Assembly: GCA_031366005.1 (NCBI GenBank)
Contig: JANLZB010000006.1
Coordinates: 62,001-126,000 of the forward strand
DNA from: JANLUX01 sp031366005
GTDB taxonomy: Bacteria; Bacteroidota; Bacteroidia; AKYH767-A; OLB10
Reading direction: 5' to 3'
Length of the DNA: 64,000 nucleotides
A program made the position numbers and the translations under genes. This document shows, piece by piece, positions 27,256-36,222 of this stretch (within the stretch, counting starts at the first letter, position 1; each line of letters begins with the position of its first letter). The notes beneath the pieces are model-generated. The model did no database searches. It was not told the origin of the DNA and was given only the letters and a program-made list of their open reading frames with translations.

Positions 27256-30200
27256 TCATCCCTTCCGTTTCCACTCAAACCCTATTTTATCCAATAAAAG
27301 AATCCGGTTTTCAGCCAATATATTGTGTTTCCGGTTCTGTCTTTGAAGTGCAACCCATGCGGCAAGGGGTAGATCTGGTTTCCACTTGCTGGGAACGTTA
27401 CAATGTCCCCACCTTTGTTTAAAGCGCTTCAGGCTATTATACTTTTTCATCCAGGTCTGTTCCAGTAGTTCATTATTCGGCACCCAATTAAATCCTGTTT
27501 CATCCAATAAAGCAATCCGCTTATCTGTGAGAATTCCCTTTTTCCGGTTCTGTTTTTGATTTTGCATCCATACACCCAGTGCTGAATGCTGCCCCTTCTG
27601 AGAAATATTAGTATGCCCGAACTTTTCTTTAAAACGCTTTAAATCCTTCAGTTTTTGCATCCATACATCTTCCAACACCTCATCATTGCTCAACCAGTTA
27701 TAACCGATTTTATCCAGCCTTCTAATCTGATCTTCCGGTATGGTTCCTGTATTTTTTCGTCCCCGCTGTTTATTAAGCCATTCAGAAAGTTTTTTGTTTT
27801 CCTTACCCGGAACGGTTAAATGACCATGATTCGAATAAAAAGCGCAAGCCATTTCATAAAAGCGGTCCCAGGTTTCTCTCAGTTTGCCATCCCATATAAA
27901 TCCGATTTTATTCAGCTTTTCTATTTGTTCAGCCGTAAGTTCATGGTCTTTATATCGCTTTCGTTGATCAGTGCTCCAGCTTCGCAATGGTATATAATCA
28001 TTCTTAGTACCCGTTATGTAGGTAGTGCCAAATTTGTCTGCGTAGTCTGCCATCTTTTGATAAGATATATCCCATGCCTCATCAGTGGGAGCCCAGCTGA
28101 TTCCGATCCTGTTAAGCAGCATTATTTTATCTTCCGTTTCAATGCCTTTTCTCTTATTAAATCGTTGTGTATTTACCCAGTTCCGCAATTTTTTATGTTT
28201 CCTGGTAAGTTTATTCCAGCCATGCTTTTCAACAAACTCCTTAACCATCGCGTATTGGTCATGCCAATCCTGCTCTATCAGGTTCCAGACAAAACCCAAT
28301 GCCTCAAATCGCTGTATGCGCTCAGGTGTTAATTTGCCTCTCCTGTATGCAGTGCGTACATGCCCGCACCAGTTTGCAAGAATTTTATACTCTTTTTTCT
28401 GGGGAACCCGGCAATGCCCATGTAGGTTCTTAAATTGCACCAATGCCGAAAATTGTTCTTCCCAGATTTTTTCAAGCGGGTCCCACTCAAAGCTTATGGC
28501 ATTCAACCATGCGGTTTTTTCAGCAGATAATACCCCCTTCCTAAAATCCTGTCGCTGCTTCACCATCCAACTGGAAAGACTGGTATAGGATTCGAAGCTG
28601 CCAGTTAGGGCAACGTGTTTTTTTAATTGCTCATATTTCTCTTTCCAAAAAGCATCAAATTGATCCCAAACAACACCCAGCTTTTCTAATTGTTCCACAA
28701 AGCCGCTGGGGAGTTTTCCCTTTCTGTAAGACATGCGTTGTGCCGTTAGCCACACCTTAAGCGCAGCATATTGTTTATGCCTGGCAGCCACATTTACATG
28801 CCCGTACTCTTTTTTAAAAGCAGCAAGCTGTTTAAGATGTCGTTCACGCTTGTCCAGGGAGTCTTCTCCTGTTTTATAGTCTAATCCAATCCCGTCCAGC
28901 TTATGCTGTTGTTCAGTAGTAAGCATCCCTCTTTTATACCGTCCTTTAAAATAACCCATACACAATCCCAGCGGTCCTTTTGAGGGTAATTTACAATGCC
29001 CCTGCTCCAGCCAGAATTTTCTTACTTCCTCAAACCGTCTTTCAAATAATACCTCCGGCTCCGGATTAGGGTCCCATTCAAATCCAATGCTGTCGAGCTT
29101 AAGCTTACGATCCCTATCTAATTTATTCTCCTTAAAAAGTTTTCGCTGCAAATTCATCCAGCTCACCAGTGTCTGGTTTTTCTTTGGAGATACCTTGCAA
29201 TGCCCGTGTTTATTAATAAATACAGCAAGTTCATCAAAACGCTGTTGCCACCGTCCCTCAAAAAATAATTTGCGATCCCACTCAAACCCAATCGCATTCA
29301 GCTTATCAATACGCGATTGCATCAGTATTCCTAATTTATAGCAGTGGCGGTTGCGATGTACAAATACATTGAGGGCATCAAATTCCTGGTGAGTACGGTT
29401 AACAATGCAATGCCCGTATTTTAGGCGGAAGGCGCTTAAAAGTTCATATTTCTCTTCCCACCGGTCAATTTTAGCAAGTTCAAATTGTTCAAAATTCCAT
29501 TCTACGCCAAGTTCATTCAACCGTTGGTAACGGTCATCAGCTAATTTTCCATAATAGCATTTTTGCCGTTGCCTGCTAACCCATGAATAAAGAAAATTAT
29601 CTCCTTTATAGGTGTGTGGTACTATGCAATGTCCGTTTTGCGCTTTAAATGCATTTAATTTCTCAAATGATTCTTCCCAGGTATCCAGCTTAAATTTTAT
29701 CTCGCCAAAAACCTCAGTAATTTCCCTTACTTCATCTTTAACAGTAAAGGATGGGCATCGGTCGCTAAGGTTTTCATCAGCTCTTTGCATTAAATAATTC
29801 CTGCGCGCATCTTCAAGGTCATATATAAAATCCTGTGTGCGTATGGATTTAAAATTATTTACGAAATCAAAAATCACCGGCTCATGATTAAGCCCCACTT
29901 TAAGGCATCGTCCTATCTGCTGGTAAAATATATTAGGCGATTCGGTGGGGCGAAGCAATATCACACCATGCACATCTTTCACATGCACCCCTTCATTAAG
30001 CATATTAATCGAAAACAAAAGCTGGGTATAGCTGGTTGACGTATCAAATTTAAATTCCTGCAAGTGTTCATCACTTTTCGATTCACTTGCATGAACCCGG
30101 TATGTTTTCAATGGAAAATCACCGGTAGCCTCTTTAAACCATTTTTTTACCACAGGCTCCATTTCCACCAGGTGCTCTTCATTCCTGCAAAACACAATAA

Positions 30201-31368
30201 ACTTTTTCATGCCTTTGGTCAGGTGTTTTTTTAACACATGGGGTATTCCCCGGCTTTGTTCCCAGTCAAGGCTGAATGAATCCAGCTCAAGAAGCAGCTG
30301 TGTTTTTAACTCTTCACTCTTCCGGGAATTCTTAATCCGGTCTTTAAGATTGCCTGCCTCTTCAGCCAGGGTATAAAGTGCGCACACATATTTAGGCATT
30401 GGTAGAATCTTGCGGACAATTGCTTGTGCAAGGCTTAAATTCTCCGCCACATTTCCCGCAAAAATTTCCTGGCTCATGTCACGGGCATTGTCCATATACC
30501 GTATAGGTGTTGCCGAAGTCCCGAATTTGAATGCCTCGGGATAAGCATTCAATATGTTTTCCACTCCCCGGCCCCATTCCTCGGCTCCGCAACGGTGATA
30601 CTCATCCAGCACAATTATGCGGGGCTGTAGCGCTGCTATTTCGCTGCGCGATAAATTCATGCTGCGCGCGTAGGTCATAAATTCTATTCTGCCGGCATCC
30701 CAGCGTATGTGTTCTTTCACCTGCTCAATGATATAAAGCGAAGGTGCCATAACTAATCTTCTTTCACCCGTAAAATCCTGCATCAACTTCGCTATCAGAA
30801 AACTTTTGCCGGTTCCCGTTGCCTGTACCACTGCCACTGTTTGGGTACTATCCATTAACCTGCACACCTTTTTATAAGTTTGCTTGTTATGTGCAAAAAG
30901 TTGTATGCGGGGCTGCTGAATCTTGTCAGGGTTGTAATGCTCAATCAGCTCATCCACATAGCTCCAGTCCTGCATCAGCAAATTATACTGCTCTAATTTT
31001 TCAGCTTTGGCAGTAACGCCATTTACCGCAATAATCGCGAACTGCGAACATCCGTAAAGCGGTGAAAGATTATTTTCAAATTCAATTAATTCCTCTCTAG
31101 CCTCTTCATAAGCTAATTCCTCCTTATTCAATATAAGCTTCACCATTAACAAAATCACAGCAGGGTTTTTAGTATCCGCAAGCAGCAACGTATTGCGTTT
31201 TTGCGGTTCAGCAAAAGCAACTGCCCAGCCATTCCCTTTAAACAGCGCTGATAAATACGCTATAGCAATTTCACTGGTAGTGGTGTTCAACGCTTTTTTA
31301 GCCGCATCACCCCGCAAGGCAAGCAACCTGCTCACCTCTCCATTCACCTGCACTTCCTTAGTAATCAT
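27256..31368 (-). CDS. DEAD/DEAH-box helicase with twelve helicase-associated (HA) repeats
   Basis: About 1370 residues from ATG 31366-31368; a longer frame starts with TTG at 31413. The superfamily 2 helicase core shows VVQATGTGKSFL (Walker A), VLDEYHRCGAEEWG (DEYH box), FGTSATPIRY (motif III), and INMLNEGVHV with FYQQIGRCLKVG (motifs V-VI). From about residue 565 to the C-terminus there are twelve consecutive HA domains of about 65-70 residues. Each has the pattern W-x3-[YF]-x2-L-x2-[FY]-x4-GHCxVP, then W-x3-QR-x4-[KR]xGxL and LxxIGFxW. The family is thought to bind nucleic acid through HA repeats. A role in defence or DNA repair is inferred from the neighbours. Confidence 0.85.
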   Translation of the reverse strand: MITKEVQVNGEVSRLLALRGDAAKKALNTTTSEIAIAYLSALFKGNGWAVAFAEPQKRNTLLLADTKNPAVILLMVKLILNKEELAYEEAREELIEFENNLSPLYGCSQFAIIAVNGVTAKAEKLEQYNLLMQDWSYVDELIEHYNPDKIQQPRIQLFAHNKQTYKKVCRLMDSTQTVAVVQATGTGKSFLIAKLMQDFTGERRLVMAPSLYIIEQVKEHIRWDAGRIEFMTYARSMNLSRSEIAALQPRIIVLDEYHRCGAEEWGRGVENILNAYPEAFKFGTSATPIRYMDNARDMSQEIFAGNVAENLSLAQAIVRKILPMPKYVCALYTLAEEAGNLKDRIKNSRKSEELKTQLLLELDSFSLDWEQSRGIPHVLKKHLTKGMKKFIVFCRNEEHLVEMEPVVKKWFKEATGDFPLKTYRVHASESKSDEHLQEFKFDTSTSYTQLLFSINMLNEGVHVKDVHGVILLRPTESPNIFYQQIGRCLKVGLNHEPVIFDFVNNFKSIRTQDFIYDLEDARRNYLMQRADENLSDRCPSFTVKDEVREITEVFGEIKFKLDTWEESFEKLNAFKAQNGHCIVPHTYKGDNFLYSWVSRQRQKCYYGKLADDRYQRLNELGVEWNFEQFELAKIDRWEEKYELLSAFRLKYGHCIVNRTHQEFDALNVFVHRNRHCYKLGILMQSRIDKLNAIGFEWDRKLFFEGRWQQRFDELAVFINKHGHCKVSPKKNQTLVSWMNLQRKLFKENKLDRDRKLKLDSIGFEWDPNPEPEVLFERRFEEVRKFWLEQGHCKLPSKGPLGLCMGYFKGRYKRGMLTTEQQHKLDGIGLDYKTGEDSLDKRERHLKQLAAFKKEYGHVNVAARHKQYAALKVWLTAQRMSYRKGKLPSGFVEQLEKLGVVWDQFDAFWKEKYEQLKKHVALTGSFESYTSLSSWMVKQRQDFRKGVLSAEKTAWLNAISFEWDPLEKIWEEQFSALVQFKNLHGHCRVPQKKEYKILANWCGHVRTAYRRGKLTPERIQRFEALGFVWNLIEQDWHDQYAMVKEFVEKHGWNKLTRKHKKLRNWVNTQRFNKRKGIETEDKIMLLNRIGISWAPTDEAWDISYQKMADYADKFGTTYITGTKNDYIPLRSWSTDQRKRYKDHELTAEQIEKLNKIGFIWDGKLRETWDRFYEMACAFYSNHGHLTVPGKENKKLSEWLNKQRGRKNTGTIPEDQIRRLDKIGYNWLSNDEVLEDVWMQKLKDLKRFKEKFGHTNISQKGQHSALGVWMQNQKQNRKKGILTDKRIALLDETGFNWVPNNELLEQTWMKKYNSLKRFKQRWGHCNVPSKWKPDLPLAAWVALQRQNRKHNILAENRILLLDKIGFEWKRKG

Positions 31369-31413
31369 AAAAACGATATTTGGTATAAATATCGTCCATC
31401 TTCTGTAAGACAA

Positions 31414-31780
31414 TGCTTACTAAAACTGTTAAATTTCAACTGCTTACTGTCAACAAGTTCCACTCCTTATTTCAAGGAGGGGTGCCCGAAGGGCGGGGTG
31501 GTTAATTCCTTGTCCTGGCCTATTAGTTTATTTTATTTAGTTTCGTTTAGCACATTTCCTGTGTGGTAGGTATATTTCCTTCCATACCAACCACCGCAAC
31601 TTACACTTTGTTTTAACTTTCTCCGCGCCCTCTGCATTAAAACCTTTTGTCCCGCCATCCTAAAATTAGTCTATGATAATATTTTTTTTCAAATCCCTGT
31701 AACCTTTATCTCCTTCCCTCAGTAAAAGCCATTATTAAATCTTTAAATTCATAACTCATAATTCAAAACTCAAAAAAGTC
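31414..31780. other. Intergenic region between helicase and the tandem paralogues
   Basis: Divergent promoter region of about 370 bases. It includes a GC-rich dispersed-repeat-like piece (31472-31502, with GTGCCCGAAGGGCGGGGTGG and the internal palindrome GCCCGAAGGGC). The simple repeat ATAACTCATAATTCAAAACT (31752-31771) follows, ending nine bases before the next ATG. No gene seen. Confidence 0.55.
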
Positions 31781-32701
31781 ATGGACAAAAACATCTCTCG
31801 TTCAAACAACTGCAACATGCTCAACAGCACCAAAGCCTGTCTTACAGCCAACAATACTATAATAGCATCCATGCCCGGCTTAAATGCTGCTACCAACACT
31901 TATTATAGCATCCTCGAAGCAATTAACAGAAAATTAATCATTATTAACAACACCACTATTGGTATAACACGCGATAAGCACAAAGCCAGAATCCTTATGC
32001 AGGTTGATGCGCTCAAACTTGCCGATCGCATCATGGGTTATGCAGGATCTGCCGGCAACAATACATTATCGCAGTCTATGTCTCAGTGCATCAGTAAAAT
32101 TGAAAAAGCCAGCCAGTCAGTTGCAATTAGTCGTTGCAATGTTATAAAGCAGGCAGCCAATGATAACCTTGAGCATCTTACTGACTGGAAAATCTCTATC
32201 GAAGAGATAAATTCACTTAACACTTGCATAACTACCTTTTCTGAGCTCATCAACAAACAAACAAACCTCATGCATGCTATCTCCATAGCTAAAGTAGAAG
32301 CAGACCAATTAATAAATAAAGCAAAATCATTGCTTGTCTCCACCATTGATAAAGGAGTTAGGTCATTTATTGGCACCAACCCTACATTCATTGCCGAGTA
32401 TAAAAAATCACGTAAAATAATGAACCTTGGCCATCGTCACACCCAATTCAAAGGCATTACCATCAGCAAAGAAACACAGCAGCATCTCAGCAACGTACAG
32501 ATAGAATTTCGCAATCAGTCAGGCAGTTTCACAATAAAAACTGATCAAAACGGTAAATACCGCGAAGTCCTCTCCCCCGACATTTATGATATGATTGTAA
32601 CACACCCGGATTTCCGTCCTTTCATCATAGAAGGAATAAAAATCCTCCCAGGCGAAATCAAAGTCGAAAACATCGAAATGATTCCCATCAGTAACTCATA
32701 A
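31781..32701 (+). CDS. Hypothetical protein, first of two tandem paralogues
   Basis: 306 residues without signal peptide or membrane helix. Residues about 20-215 are helical and rich in N, I, K and S. LGHRHTQFKG (near 225) links to a C-terminal beta-sandwich of the carboxypeptidase-regulatory type (SGSFTIKTDQNGKYREVL, then THPDF and GIKILPGEIKVEN). The same layout occurs in the next gene, so the pair arose by duplication. I recognise no function. Lying at the right end of the defence-like island, it could be part of the island or an independent family. Translation starts just after a CATAACTCATAATTC repeat. Confidence 0.65.
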   Translation: MDKNISRSNNCNMLNSTKACLTANNTIIASMPGLNAATNTYYSILEAINRKLIIINNTTIGITRDKHKARILMQVDALKLADRIMGYAGSAGNNTLSQSMSQCISKIEKASQSVAISRCNVIKQAANDNLEHLTDWKISIEEINSLNTCITTFSELINKQTNLMHAISIAKVEADQLINKAKSLLVSTIDKGVRSFIGTNPTFIAEYKKSRKIMNLGHRHTQFKGITISKETQQHLSNVQIEFRNQSGSFTIKTDQNGKYREVLSPDIYDMIVTHPDFRPFIIEGIKILPGEIKVENIEMIPISNS

Positions 32702-32735
32702 AATCCCAATTACTATATGTCCCACGGAGTAATCT

Positions 32736-32770
32736 CCCCTCTCCTTGGGAGAGGGGCCGGGGGTGAGGCC
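32736..32770. repeat. Palindromic dispersed-repeat-like element
   Basis: CCCCTCTCC (32736-32744), a TTG loop and GGAGAGGGG (32748-32756) form a perfect 9-bp hairpin, followed by CCGGGGGTGAGGCC. This closely resembles a short repeat widespread between genes in environmental genomes (recollection). It lies between the two paralogues. Confidence 0.65.
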
Positions 32771-32897
32771 AAAACAGAAAACATCGAATATCCCACGCAT
32801 GAGGACTGTAAGATTTCTCAAAAATTAATCTCCTTTTAAAATTCCACAACATAAAATTTACACCGTTCAAAAAATAATTTAATTAAAAACAAAAAAT

Positions 32898-33818
32898 ATG
32901 AATACTAGAAAAAACATTAAACGCAACAACAACAGGCGCATGATTATTTCAACTCAATCTTGCCTCACTCGCAACACGGCAGCAATAAGTACCATACAAG
33001 GTCTTGTTGATGCTAAAACTATCTATGATCAAATAGTAACTGATATTGATAGTAAAATGCTCATCGTTGAGTCCACCACCAAAGGCATTACCCAGGATAA
33101 GCATACCGCACGCTCCATAGTAGAACAAAACGCAACCATTATCGCTGACCGTGCCATGGGCTATGCTAGCATGGCAGGTGATAATGATTTATACACCACT
33201 ATGCATAACAATATAACAGGTATAAGTACTTCAAGTGATACCGATTGTATTTCACGTTGCAAAAAAATCAGCGATGATGCAAATACTATTATATTAAGTC
33301 TTGTTGATTGGAATGTTACTGCTGCTATGATAACTCGTTTTAATACATCTATCACTGCTTTCGAAACCCAGGTTATTAAGCAATCTGCCATGAGCCAATC
33401 CATTTCAGTAGCACTTGCCCAGGTTGATCAATTAATAAAAGATGCTAAGCAACTATTAAAACGTACCATTGATAAGGGTGTTCGTTCCCTCTCTGCGTCA
33501 TTTCCAACTTTTGCAGCAGAGTATAAAGAAGCACGCAAAACACTTGATCTTGGTCACCGTCACACACAATTCAAAGGTGCGGCTGTAAACAAAGCAACCA
33601 ATCAGGAAATAATGAATGTGGACATCAAATTCATGAGTGCTGATGGAACATTTGAAATCAAAACAGATCAAAATGGTAAATACCGCGAACGTTTAAATCC
33701 TGAGGTTTATAATATCACCGTTACGCATCCTGATTTTGAACCTTACATTATCGATGGTGTTAAAATTCAGCCGGGTGAAATAAAGGTGGAAAATTTTGAA
33801 ATGATACCAAAAGTATAA
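32898..33818 (+). CDS. Hypothetical protein, second of two tandem paralogues
   Basis: 306 residues, the same length as its neighbour and similar along its whole length. Blocks such as DKGVRSxxxxxPTFxAEYK, RKTLDLGHRHTQFKG, IKTDQNGKYRERLNPE and GVKIQPGEIKVEN are shared almost exactly. The helical N-terminal half has diverged more than the C-terminal beta-sandwich, which suggests that the C-terminal domain or its partner is under stronger constraint. No enzymatic motif is visible. A strong terminator follows 24 bases after the stop, and the intergenic gap to the first copy is 196 bases. Confidence 0.65.
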   Translation: MNTRKNIKRNNNRRMIISTQSCLTRNTAAISTIQGLVDAKTIYDQIVTDIDSKMLIVESTTKGITQDKHTARSIVEQNATIIADRAMGYASMAGDNDLYTTMHNNITGISTSSDTDCISRCKKISDDANTIILSLVDWNVTAAMITRFNTSITAFETQVIKQSAMSQSISVALAQVDQLIKDAKQLLKRTIDKGVRSLSASFPTFAAEYKEARKTLDLGHRHTQFKGAAVNKATNQEIMNVDIKFMSADGTFEIKTDQNGKYRERLNPEVYNITVTHPDFEPYIIDGVKIQPGEIKVENFEMIPKV

Positions 33819-33842
33819 CGCTATCATCGCATATTTTGATTC

Positions 33843-33873
33843 AAACCCTGTCTCACCAAGGCAGGGTTTTTTC
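33843..33873 (+). terminator. Terminator after the tandem paralogues
   Basis: AAACCCTG (33843-33850), an 11-base loop and CAGGGTTT (33862-33869) followed by further T. It ends the rightward unit and lies just before the convergent msrA stop. Confidence 0.88.
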
Positions 33874-33886
33874 TTTCCTCACCATC

Positions 33887-34570
33887 TCAATGTGCTTTCA
33901 GTTTATCCTTAAAAACCTTTCTGAACTTATCCACCTTTGGTTGTATCACCATTGAACAATAGGGCTGGTTTGCATTGTTTTTAAAATATTCCTGGTGATA
34001 CTTTTCTGCAGAATAAAACTTTATGAATGGAGCAATCTCAGTCACAACCGGTTTATCCCATGCACCGGAAGCATCTAATTCCTTCTTGTATTTTTCTGCA
34101 AGTTTTTTTTGTTCCTCATTATGATAAAAAATTACTGAGCGGTATTGAGTTCCTACATCAGCACCTTGTCTGTTCATTGTTGTAGGATCATGAACAGTCC
34201 AGAAAACTTCGAGCAATTCATCAAAACTTATTTTAGATGGATCATACACAATCTGCACCACTTCTGCATGTCCGGTAGCGCCTGAACAAACCTGTTCGTA
34301 GCTTGGGTTTTCTCTTTGTCCGCCAGCAAATCCTGAAGTAACAGAAATCACTCCTTCCAATTCCTGGTAAACGGCTTCAACACACCAGAAGCATCCTCCG
34401 CCAAATGTTGCTGTTTCAGTTCCTTGTTTCATTGTTTTATTCTTTACAGATTCAAATTTAATATTTTTCATTTTATCATTGGGACCATGATCCTTTTGTG
34501 CACAGGAAGAAAGTGATACACTTAATAAACCAGATAAAATGAAACAGGTAATTGAATTTTTGTTTTTCAT
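33887..34570 (-). CDS. msrA: Peptide-methionine (S)-S-oxide reductase, lipoprotein form
   Basis: 227 residues. The catalytic Cys is in FGGGCFWCVEAVYQELEG (about residues 56-73), and ATGHAEVVQIVYDP and FYSAEKYHQEYF are family motifs. It repairs S-epimers of oxidised methionine. The N-terminus is a lipoprotein signal (SVSLSSC, cleavage before Cys near residue 23), so this MsrA is probably anchored in the periplasm or outer membrane and protects envelope proteins. It is a single gene, convergent with the tandem paralogues. Confidence 0.95.
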   Translation of the reverse strand: MKNKNSITCFILSGLLSVSLSSCAQKDHGPNDKMKNIKFESVKNKTMKQGTETATFGGGCFWCVEAVYQELEGVISVTSGFAGGQRENPSYEQVCSGATGHAEVVQIVYDPSKISFDELLEVFWTVHDPTTMNRQGADVGTQYRSVIFYHNEEQKKLAEKYKKELDASGAWDKPVVTEIAPFIKFYSAEKYHQEYFKNNANQPYCSMVIQPKVDKFRKVFKDKLKAH

Positions 34571-34694
34571 TGATAGTATTTAATACCAAATACGTTTGCC
34601 TTGCGAAACCAGATTTAAATGCTTGTTACAGCTTTGTTAATTTTTCCGTCAAGCGGGAGAATACTTTGCTTATCGCAATGACGATCCTGTTTGG

Positions 34695-35195
34695 TTATCC
34701 TTTCATTTTTAAAAGAATCAAGCCAATAATAACCGCAACTAATAATACAGCAAGCAAACGATTGAAAAATTTTTGTCCGCCAAGATTTTTCTTCAACTCC
34801 CCGTGAGTTAAAATATTATTGAGTATGATCTCCAACCGGTGAAAAGCTGTTTCATTTTTTACTAAGTAATCATAAGCTCCGTACTTAATAGTGTTAGCAG
34901 CTATTTCTGCTTTTTCTTCAGCACTTAAAAATATTACTGTTACATCTTCATACAATTCTTTCAGCTTTAGTAAAATCTGCAAGCCGTTTAATGCAAGTGG
35001 TTCACTTGAGTCGAGGTGATAGTCAAGTATAATTACATCAGGTCGTTCAAAGATTCCTTTCAGCGCTTCCTCACCTGTATAAAACACAGAAACTACTGCA
35101 CCTTTAAATTTATCATTGATAAAATCTTTTATCATCTCTGCCATGGAAGGTGAATCGTCAATGATGGTTACTTTAAAACTTTTGTTTGCGTACAT
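34695..35195 (-). CDS. Response-regulator receiver domain with C-terminal membrane anchor
   Basis: 166 residues. A complete receiver domain has the acidic pair in TIIDDSPS, the phosphoacceptor Asp in VIILDYHLD (near 57), Ser in IFLSAEE and Lys in YLVKNE. After about residue 130 comes a basic linker and one hydrophobic helix (LLAVLLVAVIIGLILL) ending KMKG. No output domain exists. A receiver tethered to the membrane by its C-terminus is unusual. It could act as a phosphate sink or a partner of a membrane kinase encoded elsewhere. The gene is separated from the polyprenyl synthetase by 45 bases on the same strand. Confidence 0.8.
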   Translation of the reverse strand: MYANKSFKVTIIDDSPSMAEMIKDFINDKFKGAVVSVFYTGEEALKGIFERPDVIILDYHLDSSEPLALNGLQILLKLKELYEDVTVIFLSAEEKAEIAANTIKYGAYDYLVKNETAFHRLEIILNNILTHGELKKNLGGQKFFNRLLAVLLVAVIIGLILLKMKG

Positions 35196-35240
35196 GTGAT
35201 GGTGTGGTTAACCTTTGTAAAAATAAGTAATCAAAACTTA

Positions 35241-36218
35241 TCAGGCTTCGCGAACCATTAATTGGCCTGCGAATTTTTCGAGCAACGATTTTTTATCAGC
35301 CGGTACATCTACAGCATTCAGATGGCTGACAGCATTGTTGTAATGGCTTTCCATTTCCTGCTCGGCATATTTGCGGATGTCTAAAGCATCAAAAAGATTT
35401 TTTATAGCTTTAATTTTTTGCTGTTCCTGACCGGTACCTGTTGTATTGATCCATTGATTTAAAATGGAACGTTGCTGTGTATTGGCTACCTCCTGTGCCT
35501 TTAAAAGCAAAAAAGTTTTTTTATTGGAAATGATATCACCACCTGTTTGTTTGCCAAACTTTTCTTCATCACCATAAACATCCAGTAAATCATCACGCAA
35601 TTGAAATGCAACGCCTATATTTTTTCCGAAGTCATATAAATGTTTTGCCTGAATATCACTTGCACCCGCAGTAACAGCTCCTATTTGCAAACAACAACCA
35701 AGTAATACTGCAGTTTTAAGTTCAATCATTTGAAGATATTGTTTGATGGAAATATTTTTATCTTTTTCAAAGCTCATGTCCATTTGCTGTCCTTCACAAA
35801 CTTCTGCAGCAGTGCGCATAAAAATATTCATCACCTGTCTTATATTTTTGTCTTCAACCTCCATCATCAACTCACAGGCTTTAACAAACATTGCATCACC
35901 ACTTAATATTGCAATGCTGTTATTCCATTTATGATGAACAGTTTGTTTTGATCTTCGTAACGGAGCATTGTCCATAATGTCATCATGCAACAAAGTAAAA
36001 TTGTGAAACACTTCGATTCCCAGCGCTGCAGGCAAGGCATGTTTAATTGATCCATCAAACATTTCACAACCCATTAAAACCAACGCAGGCCGCATGCGTT
36101 TGCCACCCACTGCAAGCATATAACGAATGGGCTCATACAAATCTTTTGGCTGAGCAGGAAAATGAATCTGCTGCAACTCTCTTTCTATTAATTGTTGCAG
36201 CGATTTTATATTGTGCAT
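35241..36218 (-). CDS. Polyprenyl synthetase (farnesyl/geranylgeranyl-type)
   Basis: 325 residues. It condenses isopentenyl diphosphate with allylic diphosphates to make isoprenoid chains. The first Asp-rich motif is LLHDDIMDNAPLRR (near residue 85) and the second FQLRDDLLDVYGDEEKFGK (near 215). GGKRMRPALVLM binds the diphosphate. The product length cannot be fixed by eye; C15-C20 is likely, with quinone side-chain synthesis as an alternative. It begins four bases before the epimerase stop, so the sugar and isoprenoid genes form one leftward unit. Confidence 0.9.
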   Translation of the reverse strand: MHNIKSLQQLIERELQQIHFPAQPKDLYEPIRYMLAVGGKRMRPALVLMGCEMFDGSIKHALPAALGIEVFHNFTLLHDDIMDNAPLRRSKQTVHHKWNNSIAILSGDAMFVKACELMMEVEDKNIRQVMNIFMRTAAEVCEGQQMDMSFEKDKNISIKQYLQMIELKTAVLLGCCLQIGAVTAGASDIQAKHLYDFGKNIGVAFQLRDDLLDVYGDEEKFGKQTGGDIISNKKTFLLLKAQEVANTQQRSILNQWINTTGTGQEQQKIKAIKNLFDALDIRKYAEQEMESHYNNAVSHLNAVDVPADKKSLLEKFAGQLMVREA

Positions 36219-36222
36219 TTAA

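Noticed and set aside
27066..27422. 118-residue rightward frame over the helicase end
   Set aside because: Spans the inverted repeat and the helicase C-terminus on the opposite strand; no domain.
27820..28588. Rightward open frames of up to 170 residues opposite the HA repeats
   Set aside because: They are antisense shadows of a strongly conserved repeat coding region and show no motif.
32688..32870. 60-residue leftward frame between the paralogues
   Set aside because: It runs through the palindromic repeat and has no similarity or leader.
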